Shown here piece by piece: positions 36,856-51,600 of a stretch of DNA of 64,000 bases. The translations under genes and the position numbers were made by a program. The stretch covers positions 1-64,000 of the forward strand of contig VWZX01001667.1 of NCBI GenBank assembly GCA_013399015.1, in the 5' to 3' direction. Each line of letters opens with the position of its first letter. Position 1 is the first letter of the stretch. The DNA comes from Galbula dea. Its lineage: Eukaryota > Chordata > Aves > Piciformes > Galbulidae. The notes beneath the pieces are model-generated. The model had not been told where the DNA came from, did no database searches, and saw nothing but the letters and a program-made list of their open reading frames with translations.

Positions 36856-39800
36856 CCTGATCACAGACAGATCAAGCATTGCATAGACCAAACTCTGCAT
36901 TGGCTGCTCTGTGTCTCACAAATGACTACAAAGGAGGAAATATACAGATTTACATGCTAGCATGAGCTATGTGAAGGAACCAATAGAAATATTATTTACC
37001 TTTTCAGATGTTATCGACAGATAAATCTCAAATCTGAAAGAACCAAAACCTCCAATAAAATTTGAAAGTTGTGCCTGTGACCTTATATGAAGGATGATTG
37101 TTCTTCTGATGTCATCACTGGTATTGTCTCATTTTACTTTGGGACCATCACTGGTGGTACAGGCAGAGCAGGGCACACAGCAGTTCTTTCTCACCTGGCA
37201 AAGCAGTGTGAAAGTGCAAGAATATTAGTTATTTTATGAATCACTCTAGAAGAGAAAAAGGCAAAAAAATAATCCCTACATCCATCTCCTTGGGAGAAAT
37301 TCTATTCACTATAAAACCAGCAGAAGTGGTGTTTATCACTGGTGGTGGTTCTATGAGCAAACAAATGATGCCAGCTCTGTCTTTGAGGCAAGCACTGCTT
37401 GGGGTTTCCTTATTCGGTCAAAACTTGAGAGCTGTATGGGCAGAAGCTCTTGAAAGACCATCTTTCTTAGGTGGCAAATTACAGGACTTCCTGTTTCCTC
37501 TGTTGAGCTCCTTTTTGTTTCAGGTTATGTGTGTATGACTGTTGCTAAGAATTCTACCCACTGTCTCATTCACTCTAGTCAAATGGATTTAGGGAAAGGA
37601 AAGCTGTTGTCAATCCCCCTAATGGCTAATGGATTCATTCTTGGCAACAGGCTGATCCAGCCTTACCTACCTAGCAATGTTTGTGAAGGACCTTCAAAAA
37701 CTATCATCTTTTTACTAGACTTGGATCCAGAATGTTTCTTTATGGAAAGGTAATGTATCAGCTGCTATTGCACAGCCCATCATTGCCATGGGCATCCTTT
37801 GTCTGGAGAGAGGGGCATTCAGAGTCACCATCTCTATTCACATAGCAGAAGAAAACCCAGCACCATCACCACTAAGCACAAGCATCTTGATCTACATGTC
37901 CAGAAGTTCTTCTCCTTCCTCAGATAAGTGAAACCTTTCTTCTCTGAGGAACCCACCTACTCCTCCTCACTTAAACTCTCTCCCTTCTTTACTTCTTTCC
38001 CTGGCCACTTATAAGCCAGATGCAGGCTGAGGATTCTGTGTTTCTCTCCTGGAAATAGGGAAGTTGACAGGAATCTTGCATTTGTCTTTAGAGTTCATCT
38101 GTCATAAACTGAGTGTGTGCTTGGAAAAGATTCTCTGCCATGTGTTTCATCCCTCTGGAGGCCCACTCTCACCTTTTCAGAAGTATTCCCTGACGCTTTC
38201 CACACTGTATTTCAGCTGTTGGCCTTAAAACTAGATGCCCTCTACTTTACTTGTACTGATGCACAAGGAACCAGTCATAACAGCAAAATTCAGCAATGAG
38301 GCAAAGAGGAGGAGCTGAAAGTTTAAAACAAGAACAGCTGATAACAGATCAAGTGGGTCTGGAGGACTGGGAATGACTTCAAGGCTTTTGAGGAAATATT
38401 GAAATCTGTTTTGTTTTGGTTTCAGTTTTCTCTTGAATTCTTGAATTACTGAACTCTAGGTGTTCTTTTTCTTTTGGACTTTGCATGAGTTTCTGGGACT
38501 TCTGGATGGTTTGTGTTATGTGCCCAGTGACAGAACAAGAGGGAACAGGCACAAACTGGAACACAAACTGTATCTATGTGAAGTTTATACTTTTATAGTT
38601 GCTGCGCATTAAAACTTAGTATTTTAAAATAGGTCACTCACTGCAACATAACCACAAGGCAAACAGCTCTTGCCTGATTGTTTTAATTCCCTCTACCACA
38701 TCCTGACAATGTTTTCCCTTGAATGATAGGAACTGTATCCCTAGAGAGCTCTGTTTTCCACAGTTTTGACTCCAGAGGGAAAAAGGGCAGAGCACAGGAA
38801 ATCCTTGTCAGTCTCCACCCAGCACAGCCAGGCTGCATTCCAGTGACTGTTAGCCTGCAGCTGCTTTACTTTTGCTGTCTCCTTGGCTGCTCATCCCTGG
38901 CAGCCTCTCAGGCATGCTAAAGGTAGGCAGGTGAAGGAGCTACTGCCCCAACGCTGTTGCCAACTGTTGCTCTCTAGTGTTCAGGAAGGGCTGCTCTACT
39001 CCCTGCTCACCAGACAGTGCTATGAATGAGGGCTTCTGATAAGCTTCTGAACTACTAGACTTACAAGTAAAAATAAAACCTTCAATATTTCTTCTACAGT
39101 GCTATTAAATGAGTTTAATCAGAATATGAACCCTTTTGTACTGAAGGCTGTACACATTTCTAAAAGCCTCCTCCACATCTTTAGACCTTCAGCCCCAAAC
39201 CTCTCTGAAAGTAGGTGGGGAAGGTGCACACACAAAGCCATGTCCTGTGGTCTGTAGTTAATAGAAGCTGTTTCAAAGCTTGTTTGGGGGCTATATAGAT
39301 ATATATGGCTTTGAACTGCCATTATCCTGAAACAAAACACAGATGGAGCTGGGAGGTGGAGCTAAAGCATTCAGTGCTAAGGTAAAGCTGGGGGTGGCTG
39401 GAGGGAAACAAACAGTTAGGAAGGAAACCACTTTCTTCCTTACTCAGGCTGTGCAGGAAGGATTTTGGGTTTCAAAGAAATGAGATGTATCCTGTGGTTA
39501 AGTTAAACCTGAGCTTTGAGAAGGATTAATCTCTGTATCTCTAACTGACAATAGCTTAAACAAACACCTGAAATGAAGACAGCTGGGGTGGTATTTACCT
39601 TTGTGAATCTTTATGAATGTACTCCTAAGAATCTTCCCAAAGCTAGTTGTACATTTTGTTGCTTTCTTGTGGGCCTAAATGCTTTTGGAGAAGTGGCAGT
39701 TAGAATTCTTCCAACAAAAGTATGACTTGAGGATCATGTTCTTTAAAGAAATAAATGTATTGGACAAATTTGTGTTTAGGAAAGACTCAAGTGCAACCCA

Positions 39801-39857
39801 ATATGATTTATGTTGTAAGAAAAGTTAAGATGTCATGAAGTTGTAATATAAACTATA

Positions 39858-39904
39858 TTTTGATATTATGATCTCTGTTGATATTGTTTTGATATTATGA
39901 TCTC
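39858..39904 (+). repeat. Tandem duplication, 30-bp unit, about 1.6 copies
   Basis: TTTGATATTATGATCTC occurs at 39858-39874 and again at 39888-39904. A shorter partial copy (TTGATATTG) lies between them. Confidence 0.8.
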
Positions 39905-41704
39905 AGAATGTCTCTGTTCCCAAGAGTTAAACAGCTGAAAGTAAAGTCTTAGTGACTTCTTCTTTGACTTGTAGTCTAGGGCAGATGTTTTCAGTGTACT
40001 TTCTCTGGGACCTATTCATTTAAACATGGAAAATTTGGTGGTTTCTTCTTGTGGTTATTATTTCTTTCTGTACCTTTTTCCCTTAAAATAATAATGAAAA
40101 CTCTTTTGATATAACTCCCTGTTAGTTTTTTTTTCCCCTCCTGTTTTTATTAATTCTAAGCAGTCAGGCAATCACTATTTATTCAAGCTATGTATGGTAA
40201 AATTAACTTGAGGTAACAGTCCAGGATTTCATGATGAGGATGCAATCAACTAATGACAGAATAACTGATCTGAAAAAGCTGCATTAATGTGGTGCATTCT
40301 GCTATGACCTGTGCTTCAGAGAGCTCTGAAGGGATCTCTCTAGGTCACTAAAACTGCAGTTAGAACACTCCTGTAGATCCTTGACTGGCAACTCCAATTC
40401 TGGGCTATTTCAAATGAACTTACCCTGCCATCAGTCCTTCCATGCATAATGGAAAACATCATGGCTCTCAGGTTATGCTGCCTCCAGTTAATAACTCCAC
40501 ATTTCTTTGAATCATACACTTATTTAAATCTAAAAGGTATTTAAAAACTAATTACCTTTCAATATTTTTATGTGTGCCTGTTGGGAAGCAATGTCTAACA
40601 CTCTGTTCCCTTCAATGTGCTGATCAGCATTACATTTGGGAAAGCTAATGCACTGTAGAGAGAAGACAAAGAGTCTGTCAGAGGAAAAAGTCAGAGGTGC
40701 TTTCAGTGGTGTGTGGGCTCCAGGGAGCAGAGCTGTCATCTGTGCCTTCCAGATAAGAAGGGAATCAGTTGATAAGGTGACTTGTGACGTCTCCCCCACA
40801 CAAGCTCCCCAGCTCCTTTTCTTGCTTCTGTAGTAAGAAAAAAGTTTACAAGGGAACTTTTTGGCTTCATTTTTGGGAGGTGATAAAGGTGCCTTCAAAG
40901 AAGCTTATGTGTTAGCAGGAAAGAACAACTGCATGTGTACAGCACTGTATTCTTACACCTATATGAATACCTCAAGTAATCAGCTCACAAGAACCCCAGA
41001 GATCTTCAGGCTGTATTTGCAATAAAGCCCTTGGACTGCACAGTGCAATCATGCAATTCCCTCCAGGCTAGACCTTTTTCAACACTTAAATACATATGCA
41101 GACATTACACAGCCCTGTGGCACCTAACCTGCAGAAGACTTCCATATCCAATTGTTAGTGTGGAAAAAGTAAGAGATAATTCCTGGGCTTGTTGCTGCCA
41201 GGTGTAAATGTGCTCTGCCCTTGCTCTGATAGATGCAGCAGTTGCTTGAAAAGGTACATAACTACAGTGTCTGAATTACTCAGCTTCAGCTAATGACCAC
41301 ACAGTCAAACAGATTTTTCTGAAACAGATTTTTCTCATATAATTTTGGATAAGATATGTCTTCCACCTGGATATCTCAGCACAGAGACACCATCTGTGTG
41401 AAATAAATCCACACTCTCTCCAAACACATGGATTTTGAAATAGGTAAAAGTTTTACCAACTTGCTTGTCTGCATAAATTCCATTTTCCTACTGAATTATT
41501 TAACAAGCTCTGTTGCAGCAGAATGCTACTCAGGAGCATACTCTTCCAATGGGCAGAGATTTGAGACTTGACTAGCTGGAAGTTAATTTAGGCCACAATT
41601 AACAAAGCACCTCTGTATCTATTGAACAGGATGGATCATAGCAATGCTCCTTCCAGGGATAAAAGAGCTGTGACCACCAAAAGAATGCCTTGTTAATTCC
41701 ACTA

Positions 41705-41756
41705 AGTCAAACCTCAATCATTTATGCAAGAGTCAAACCTCAATCACTTATGCAAG
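41705..41756 (+). repeat. Tandem duplication of a 26-bp unit
   Basis: The unit beginning AGTCAAACCTCAATCA and ending TTATGCAAG occurs twice in a row, at 41705-41730 and 41731-41756, with one T/C difference. Confidence 0.9.
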
Positions 41757-42623
41757 AAGCTCTTTCAGCTTCCATCTCCCACTTTAGAAGGTCTCAACTC
41801 TCAATATACACTGCTCAGTTTTTAGTGTCTCAGGGAACTCAACCTCATTCCCAGTCCTTAAAGGAGAGAAACTTCCCTCTGAAATCTTTCCAACCTGCAT
41901 CCTTAAGGAAGAAAAGACACACAAGCCTACCATCACCTGCAGAGCAAGGAACAGCTGGCAATAGAAAGAGTAATGAATGATTTGGTTAATGCCTCTGAAT
42001 GCAAAAGAAGAAGAATGAACTTTTGGATGCAGATGAGACAGAGCAAAAAGAAACTGAGAACATTGACCTTTCTTTTGGGGGAGGAGGAGCACTAGGGTCC
42101 ATAATCCACACTATCCTGCAACAGGCAGTGGCCTCCAGTCCTCAGAGCAGCAGATTGAAATAGGTTAGTAGCAGTGAGAACCAAAACAGGCTCCTTGAGT
42201 GGGCAGGACAGGAAGGTTGTTGGAGGGAAAAGGAGCAGCAAAGAGTTGAGAAAAGGCTGGAGGTGATAAAGAATCACATATTTCTCTTCAGAAAGATTTC
42301 AGTGCAGCTCCAGGACACATGGGTCACAGGGAGAGGCAGAAGGGAGCAAAAAGAGATATTTTTATGAGAAGTAAAGGTGTTAGGAAGAGAAGGTGAGTGG
42401 AGAGTTGCAGAAGTGTCTCCAGTTCCCTCCCTTCTATTTTCTTTAAGGGTGTTTTTATCAGGTTTTCCTCTCTTTTCTCCTCCCCACAGCAATCAGCCAA
42501 GCTGGGAAGAAGAGATTGTCTCTGAACTTAGTAGTATGTCTTGGCACAGAAGACTGATAGTAAACAAGTAAACAGAGTGACAACTTTGGTAACCACAGGA
42601 GCAAAGCCTGCTCAGTGACAAGC

Positions 42624-45600
42624 ATGAGGACTCTTCCAGAGGTAAGGAAACATGCCTGTCTTGCAGTCTGCTGAGGTATTTTCATCTCACCCCTCTCTTT
42701 TGCTTCCCCTGCCACAGCTACAGTGTTTATTGCCGTAGAGAACTGCAGCAGCTGACCTCTTGACAGTTTGTAGCTGAAAGAGCTAGTAGTGGTAGTAGTA
42801 GTAATCTGGTTATTAGCCTCTCTTCTTGTATCTCCATTTTAAGAAAGTCCTCATGCAGAAACTTGCAATTTTTGGCCTCTCAAATAACTGTGGGTAACCA
42901 TGGCATAGTTTTCTGAAGGTGAGGGTGACATGGTGAGCCTAATTGCTCTCCATGTAGTACAAGGTCCTTTTCCTGATTGGATGTCATCTAGAAATAACTA
43001 GTAAAGTGTTAACTGCATGTTTACAGCCAAATTGCACTGAACCAAACTGTTAGCTCAAGCTTGCTACAATGTACAAAAGATTCAAGGCAATAAAGATGAG
43101 TAAAATTTTCCATGTAACTAAATAACACAGAAACCAAACGTGTGTGTTTCGTCCTGTTGAGAGCTCTTCAGGGTTGCAAGAGCTGTGGATGTAATGCACA
43201 TGAACACTTGATCTTGCCTGCATTATTCTGGTTTGTGTATCCATTCTTATATTCCTGTGTGATACAGATCAGACATCATCATTGGTAGTAGTTACTGGCC
43301 ATAGATATGCTTTAAACTTGCAGTAGCCCAGAATATACTTCAGCAAACTTGATTTAGTTTCTTATGTTAGCAGGTAGTGTGTTTTGAACACAGGCTAAAC
43401 CATGGTTTCTGAAATAACATGGAATGGGCTCCAGTTGTGTTCTGAAGTGACAAAAGACACATTTAAAGACACATTTATGAAAAGGGTGAGTTTTTGTGAG
43501 TATTGGGGCATTCCTCTGCAAACATACCATCCACATGACTAATGTGATAAACACAGTTTGGGAAACAGCCAAAACCAGTAATTCATGAATAATCTAATGG
43601 CTGAAAAATAATAGCCCCTAATTGTTTGGTAAATGGCTATGAAAAAATAACTCCATTTCTCCCTGCCTTTCATCTCTTTATTGTGATTTACTTTGTTTTT
43701 CACAAGAGTTTTTTTCCTGCTTCTTCTACAACAACACTAAACAATGGCAAAATGCAAGGTGAGGAAGAATTAGTCAGAGGAGCTTCAGCCTCCCTGCAGA
43801 AGTCAGGAATGACTCAGAAACAGAAAGAAGGAGATGCTGACAGAAAAATCAAATTCTTTGGCTGATTTAGTTGCATCCAATAGTTCTTCAGTCAGTGACA
43901 GCAGTACCTGTCAAATTCTGCTAGCCTAAGTCACTCTTGCATTTGAATTGGATGATCTGTGTGGTACCTAAATTCAAAATGACTCATTTTATAATTGAGG
44001 ACAATTAGAAGTCAGCTTTTAGTGATTTTACAGGCATTTGATCTCTGCTACAGGGAAGCCATTTACATTTGAGCACCTGCACATCCTGAAAAGAAAAGCA
44101 TGAAAGAACAGAAGCTGTTCTGGAAACTGCATTATTCCTCTTCAACTTCATGCAAACACTAATCATTCTTCTCTCTTACTCATAAATGAGCCTCACATGG
44201 AAAAGCAGTCAGAGGTGAAAGACTTTTTATCCTTTTCCACAGGCTTGTTCAAACTATTGACTTGTCCCTTTACCTGGAGCATGCTGAAGGAGCCAACCAA
44301 GCCTCCAAACATAGCACAATAAAGTGCTGCTGCTTCCTGCAAGTTATAGAAGCACAGAATCATCATAGAATCATAGAATGTTTGGCATTGGAAGGGACCT
44401 TTAAAGGTCATCTAGTCCAATACTGCTGCAGGGAGAGGGACATCTTTAACTAGATCAAGTTGCTCAGAACCCTGTCTAACTTCACCTTGAATGTTTCCAG
44501 TGATGGGGCATCTGCTACCTGTCTGGACAACCTGTTTCAATGTTTCACCACCCTCTTTGTAACAGATTTCTTCCTTCTAACTAGTCTAAATCTACTCTCC
44601 TTTAGTTTAAAGCCATTGGCCTTTGTCCTGTTGGAACAGGCCCTGCTAAAAAGTCTGTCCCCCTCTGTCTCAGAGGCCCCTTTATGTACTGAAAGCCTGC
44701 AATAAGCTCTTCTCTTCTCCAGGCTGAATAACCCCAACTCTTTCAGCCTTTCTTCACAGGGGAGCTCTTCCATCCCTCTGATTATTTTTGTGGCCCTCCT
44801 CTGGACCCACTCTGACAGGTTTATGCCTTTCTTGTGCTGAGGGCTCCAGAGCTGGACACAGTACTGCAGGGGAGATCTCACTAGAGCAGAGCAGAGAAAC
44901 AGAATCACCGCCCTTGACCTGCTGGCCACACTTCTTTTCCTGCAGCCCAGGATTTGGTTAGGCTTCTGGGATGCAAGTGCACATTGTCAGCTCATGTCAA
45001 GCTTTTCATCCACCAGTATCCCCATGTCCTTCTCTTCAGGGATGCTCTCAGTCCCATCATCCCCGAGGCTCTGTTGATACCAGGGATTGGTGACCTTATG
45101 ACCCAGGTGCAGGACCTTGCACTTGGCCCTGTTGAACCTCATAAAGTTCACACAGATCCACTTCTCAAGCTTGTCCAGATCACTCTGGATGCTACCAGTC
45201 CCTCAGGTGTGTTAACCACACCACTCAGCTTGATGTCACCTGCAAACTTGCTGAGGGTGCACTTGATCCTCCTGTCTACATCATTAGTGAAGGTGTTAAA
45301 TGACAGTGGTTCCAGCACAGACCCCTGAGGGACACCACAAGTCTCTGATCTCCATCTGAACTAGAGCCATTAACCACTACTCTCTGGATGTGAGCACCCA
45401 ACCAATTCCTTATCCACTGAACAGTCCACCCATCAACTCCAAATCTCTCCAATTTAGAGAGAAGGATGTTTTGTGGGACCATAACCTCCTGTACCAACAT
45501 GTAATACTCCTGCATCCTCTGCCCTGCAAGTTCTTATCTCTCCCCTCCAGTTCTATCTAGTTAAATCCACAGTTTCTTGCCCAAGAAGCACTGATTTAGG

Positions 45601-48600
45601 AAGGGTCTGTATTTCAGTGTTTCTGAACCACTTAGTCAATTTGTGGCATGAAAGTTCCTGCTACAGAAAGAATCTGCTGGGGTATTGCCCAGCTCAGTAT
45701 CTTTGTAAGAGTACTGAAAAGGCAGGGGTTTGCCTCTCTGCATTTCTTTAAGCTGTTGACATGCAAACAATAGGGGGCAACTAAGTGTGACTGTTCTCCT
45801 CTTTTTTCTTTATGTAGGTCCACATGTTCTCTCAAATCCAGCCCCAGTAACAGAGAAAGAGATACCTTATGGAAGGTGAAGTGTTTGAAGCGCACTTTTT
45901 ATCCTTATGGCTCACATAACACAGACCTTAATCTGGTTTCTAAGTAGAGGTACACAACCAATTGCCAATTGCCTGTCTCATCCCTTGGGGGTGTGCTATT
46001 CTTTTTGGGGTGTGCTTTTCTCAGCCAGGTACTTGTCTAGTTGTTTCACATTGGAGTCTTGAGGGAGACAGTCTAGTTCTCTTACCCATTTTATTATACT
46101 CTTTGATCATGCCACTTACTCTCTACTTGAGGAGCAGTGTTTTATTACAGGGGTGTACAAAAGGAATTTGGATTTCCTCCTTTATATTTCCTACATCTTC
46201 TGCATCTACCACCTTTCCATGCCAGGATTTACTTCTATGCACTTGCTTTCCATTTAATTAGTTTGTATCTTGCCTAAAGAAGTCAGAAGAATAGGATTTT
46301 AAAGGGAGAAAAACAGTTATGTAGGTAAGCCTTGTTAGTGGTTTCTGTGAGTTAAGGAAGCTGACATATGCTTTTGAGAGGTTTCTGTTAATGGTTGAAT
46401 GAAATTGATGCTGGAAAGGTAGAAAATGATGAGGTATGTTTCTCTATGTCTGTGGTTTCTCTTTGGTTGATGTTTTTGTACAGCAATTGTACATAGTATG
46501 GGAGGCAAGACGATGAACAGCAGACTCAATCATCTTGTTAACATTTCCACAGGTATATAATGAGAGGTATTTAATTCTTGTAGGATTTTGCTTCATTTCT
46601 TCTTGGGATTGTTGTAAAGATCTAGGTTTCCTGGGTTTGGGGCAAAGATAGATAATGAGCATGGTGACTAATGCAGTTTAGCTGCTGCTTGTAAGGGAGC
46701 AGCAAGGACAGACACCTTGGACCATTTTCTGTATTCTGGCACTACTCCTGTGAATGATTTTCTAGTAGATGAGTTGGACAGAGTATATGACCAATTTGAA
46801 CTTTAATATGATTTCTTTTTTTCCTTAATTTTTGTGCTGTTTGTCTCCTTTTTTTCTCTTCAGACCTGTGACCAGGACCTGAGAACAGGTGCAGAGAAAG
46901 AAGGATGTCTTCAGGGGAAAAGCCTACTTCTGTGTATACTTCTCAGTACTCTCCTTGGTCTTGCACTGCTTATCACCTACATCATGATGTCTTGTGGGCT
47001 AGGTATAATATGGGATATCCTTTTCCCTCTTTCCTCATCCACCCCATTTTCTTTCTTCTCTGCCTCCATTGTGTATTAGGCTTAGCATCTGTGTTAAGAA
47101 TCAGACTTTAGGACTCCCAAAGAATTGTAACACTCTTTGTAAAAGAGGTTCCCTGTGCTGCCTCTTCCTTGGGTCACAGTGGGGAGAGATTCTGCACACT
47201 TGGCCTTCTTTTCTGCCTGCCATTTAACATGCCTGGGCACAGTTTTGTAGGTGAGTGCCATTATGTTGTCTAGCACCTCATCATCTTGTCATGCCCTGTC
47301 TGTAGTCACCTCCAGGAAACTGAAATTTGGAGAGATTTGGAGCTCCTCTTCCACCTTTACATCTCTGACTTAATGAATCTTGTCCTAGTTTTCTAGCACA
47401 GATCAGAGCAGTCATAGTGTAGGAAAAGAAGACATAGTCTCTTGCTAGTGGAGGAGCTGTGAGCACAGACCAGAAATACAAATTTGCCTTTCATGTTTGC
47501 TAAACAACTATCTGCAGAATGCTCCCTGTAAATCTTTATAGGTATAGAATACTCAGTACTGGAGGTGTCTTTATATTGTTGGATCCAGACATTCCCTGCT
47601 CCAAAATAAACTTTATTGACTGGCCTTTTTCTTTAGCCTTTGTCATGTGTTGGAGAACATTCACTACAAAGACCAAGTCAAAACTGTTAGATTAAATCTT
47701 GTCTGTTTCCAGTCTGCCTACCTCCTCCAATGCCAACTCTTGAAACCAGAGCAGGGAAAGTCTTATTTTGATTTACAAGTGGCTTATTTCAGTAAATAAT
47801 TGATCTGGTTTGATACAGATACAAGACACTGAACCAAAATGAGAACACACATCTAGTGATTCACAGCAGTTAAGATAAAGGGAGTTTCGGATCTAAGCAA
47901 GATGGACTAGGAAGTCTTTGTCCTGTTTTAATGAATATTATTGCTGAAAAACGTTGGCAAACATTCTTTGAGCATCTCCCTCCATGTTTCAAACTTAATC
48001 TCCTCACTTTCTCTGTGCTATGGCCTTTTTTTCTTCATGTGCTGACACCCTAAGTTGCTTCTTGTTTATCATGTGGCCATAGGTGGTTGATTCAGAGAAT
48101 ATACACTAAAAAGGCATAATAATCTAACCTGTGACTGCCCAGGTAGTATGGACAGAGGACACCACCTCTGGACTGATTCTCTGTCATTTATTTAAAGAAA
48201 GTCCCTTAAAAACTGTGAAGGCAACCTTCCTGTGAAGTGAAAGAGAACACATTTTGTTCCATATTCAGCAAAAGCTTACAAGGACTTCAACACCCTGCAT
48301 GCAAAGGAGTTTATGCCCAAACAAATCTTTCAGGGCAAAAGTCCCAAAGACAACTTCTCAGTTTGGTTTTTGGTGGGTTTTTTTGTTTGTTTGTTTGTTA
48401 GTTTGGAGTTGTTCTTACTCTCTACTGTCACTGCTGAGTTCTCTCTTATTTGTCTCCTGCCCAGGATCCTGTGATGCTGAGCTGGGTCTTACACTGTTGG
48501 CCAGACTCCTGAATTCTAGGAATGACTCTGTAGACCCCTGTGAGGATTTCTACAAATATGCCTGTGGAAGCTGGGAAGGCAAACATTCCAACAGAAGCAC

Positions 48601-51600
48601 AGAAGAATCACTGAATGTATTTGATGTGTTGTTGGAAGAAAACCAATTGATCCTGAAAAGGCTTTTAGGTAGGGACAGATGAGTGGTGGTGTGTTACCTT
48701 CAGCATCTTCCTCCATCAGAGCTGAGAATACTAGGAACTGAGAACACAATCATTCCCACTAGGGACTGAGTCCAGTCTCTCCATTCTTCTGTCATTATGG
48801 CTATTGTAATCTTCAGCATGTCACATCACAAGAGGTGCATTTTAATGATTTTAGTTCCCCTTGCCAAGTAATGAAAGTCACACTGTACAATTCTGACAGT
48901 GACTCAAACCATTCTCCTGTTGCCTTGTACAAGCAGACCCTTTTTGTTCTGCTTATCTGAATTTGTGCTTTGGTAATGTGTCCTGGCTCCATGTGGGACT
49001 GAAGCTTAGGTGCACACTACCTTCTTCTTCACCTCCTCTTTCCATGCAGATACTCACATGCTTAGTCTCAGGAAGAGCCATGGCACTAGAAGGTCTCTTG
49101 GTTTAAGTGACTGTTGGAAGTGTGACTGTATCTACTAAACTGTTCTGGATCAAAGTACAACCTTTCTCTGCTCTAATACAGCTCTCTTTTTTTTTTTTCT
49201 TTACCATTTTGATGGTTTTCATGTTATTTTTTTTCTCCTCAGAGGGCTCACAGTTTGCAATCAAAGGCTCAGCTAAGCAGAAAGCAATCCAGTTCTATCA
49301 CTCCTGCATGGATACCCAACAGATAGAATCCCAAGGGAGTCAACCACTGAAGGATATCCTAAGTCAGGTGAATGTGCTATTTCATCTCCCTCCAGTAGAT
49401 AATTCCTGCAGGGAAAAGGAAAGGGTGAAGTTAGGGTTATATGGTCCTTCATGATGCACTATTGCTAGCTTTTGGCTCCAAAAGAAGCTCATGATTCACA
49501 GCACAACCTCTAAGGGATAAATCTTCTAGCTTTAAATATTCTTTCAAGATTTAATTTCCTGACATCAGGTACCTAAATCTTTCCTCATGACATTACATAT
49601 TCCTTGAGGTCTGTACAACAACTCAGACTATGCAGAGAGTTCACTTTTAAGCTCAGAAGCTCAGTTCAATAGGATCCAATTTACAGAGCAGGGAACATCT
49701 TGCAAAACAGGTGAAACTTTTGTCTCTAAGATCTGGTGGGCATCCACTGCTCCAGGCTTCAGGAGAGCTTGTTTAAAGATGAAAATGCTTCTCTTTACAT
49801 TCTGTGAGACTCCTTTCAGTGCCAGGAAGGGTTGTACATTTTCCTGTCATCAAAGGCCCTTTGTCCAAGGAGGATGCAGAACCTTCCAGTAGCAGGAACA
49901 GTGACTGCAGGCTCACCTGTGAATCTGCTTGTTAAGGAGGTGGACCTGTAATCCCTGACACCTGCTTGTCTTTCAGGATGACTCTAGAAAAAGGAGACCT
50001 CTTTCCTTTCTCCTCCTCCTTTTTTTTCCCTGCATACCTTGTTCTGTTGACAACTCTCATTCCTTTTCCCTCCTGTCCTTTTGCAGTTTGTTGTTTTGCT
50101 GAAGTGAGAGGTCAGTGTTAAAGCCAACAGGGTGTGTAGAAATCTTCATGCCTTTCCCTTGTTGTTATTTGCTTTGTGGCTTCTAAGTTGTCAAAATCAC
50201 TGAGCTCATAGGAGTAACAAAAATACAGTCTGTTAATGTGGTTAAAACATGGGGTTTTTTCCCCACTTCTTGTCATGCTGTCTCTCTCCCTCCCTAGATT
50301 GGTGACTGGAATACCACAGGTGTGGGGAAACTGAAAGATTTTAATGAAACTCTTCAGACTCTCATGGGCAGATACAGCACCTTCCCCTTTTTCAGAGTCA
50401 GTGTGGGACCTAGTCCTTTTGACCTCCAGACCAATATTATTGAGGTAAGTGAGCTCAAAAAGAAAATGATCAGGAAGCACTGGGAATAAAGAGTCAGTTA
50501 CTCAGCCCAGGAGAGCCAGGCTGGCTCAAGGTAAGCCCATGTTCTTCTCTGAAGAAAGATTTCCTAAACTGAAGTAAACTTATTAATTTTATGACATAAA
50601 AAGCACTTATTTCTGGGAAATGAGCAGATAAGGAAGAATAACTTGCTTTTTACCTCTCATCTCTTCTGCTTATACTTTGATGTGGAAGGGTCTGGTTCTT
50701 CTTCTGTTAATGGGTATGAGCAGTAAATACCAGACTCTGAGTGCTGTCTAAGACACAGAGTGTACTATGAGTTTTGCAGCTCACTGTTGTTCAAACCTGA
50801 CAGGCAGCTAAGCACCACACAGAGGGATGGGGGGAAAATTAGGAGGGTGGAAGTAGGAAAACTCATAGGTTGGGGGAAAAGTTTAATTTAAAAAGAAAAA
50901 GGAAAAAAACCCCCAACATAACAACAAAAAAGTGATTAAAATAAAAGTCCCAGTTGCTCACCACCAACTGACCATGGCCCTTGTCAGTACCCAAGCCTGA
51001 TCAAGCTCCTTCACCCCAACTTTTATGGCTGAGCATGACATCATCCAGTATAGAATATCCCTTTGGTCAGTTGGGGGCAGCTGTCCCACTTGTTTCTCCT
51101 CCCAACTTTTGGTGCACCTTCAGCCTGCTCACTGGCAGGAGGGATGAGGAGCAAAAAAAGCCTTGACTCTGTGTAAGCACTGCTGAGCACCAAAACATCC
51201 CTGTGTTATCAACACTCTTTCCAGCACAAAGCCAAAACCTATGAAGAAACTGAAGTCTATCCCAGCCAAAACCAGTGCAGCATGTAGAGACATTTAAAGA
51301 TATGGTCTACTTTTGACTATCAGCCACTGCATATTTGTAATAAGCTTGTAAATGGGCTGCAGAATATGCTAGATCCACAAAAATGACTTTACAAACATTG
51401 CCCAGAAGTAAAGGCAGTTTATTAAGATCAATTCATGAATTTATTCAAATTCTGTGACAATTTCCAGTGTTTCTGGAAGGAGCAAGATGTTTTTCCTTTA
51501 CTCCTTTTTGCAGATTGACCATCCTGAGTTTGATATGCCACCTGAAAACAAGATCAAAAAGAAAAATTATCCTGAGGTAATGTATCAGAAGCTGAAGAAA

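Larger units (their letters stand above)
36870..42480. other. Head-to-head intergenic region between the SRCR receptor and KEL
   Basis: This is about 5.6 kb between the receptor's start (- strand) and the first supported KEL exon (+ strand). It must hold both promoters and any 5' non-coding exons. It is AT-rich with no CpG island. Two small tandem duplications (39858-39904 and 41705-41756) were found. The open frames are short and match nothing I recognise. Confidence 0.5.

Noticed and set aside
44537..44929. 130-codon minus-strand frame
   Set aside because: It is the tail of the CR1 reverse transcriptase in the repeat at 44361-45495, not a host gene.
50785..51285. A complete endogenous retrovirus around the LTR
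   Set aside because: No gag, pol or env frame and no second LTR copy were seen within the intron, so only a solo LTR is supported.
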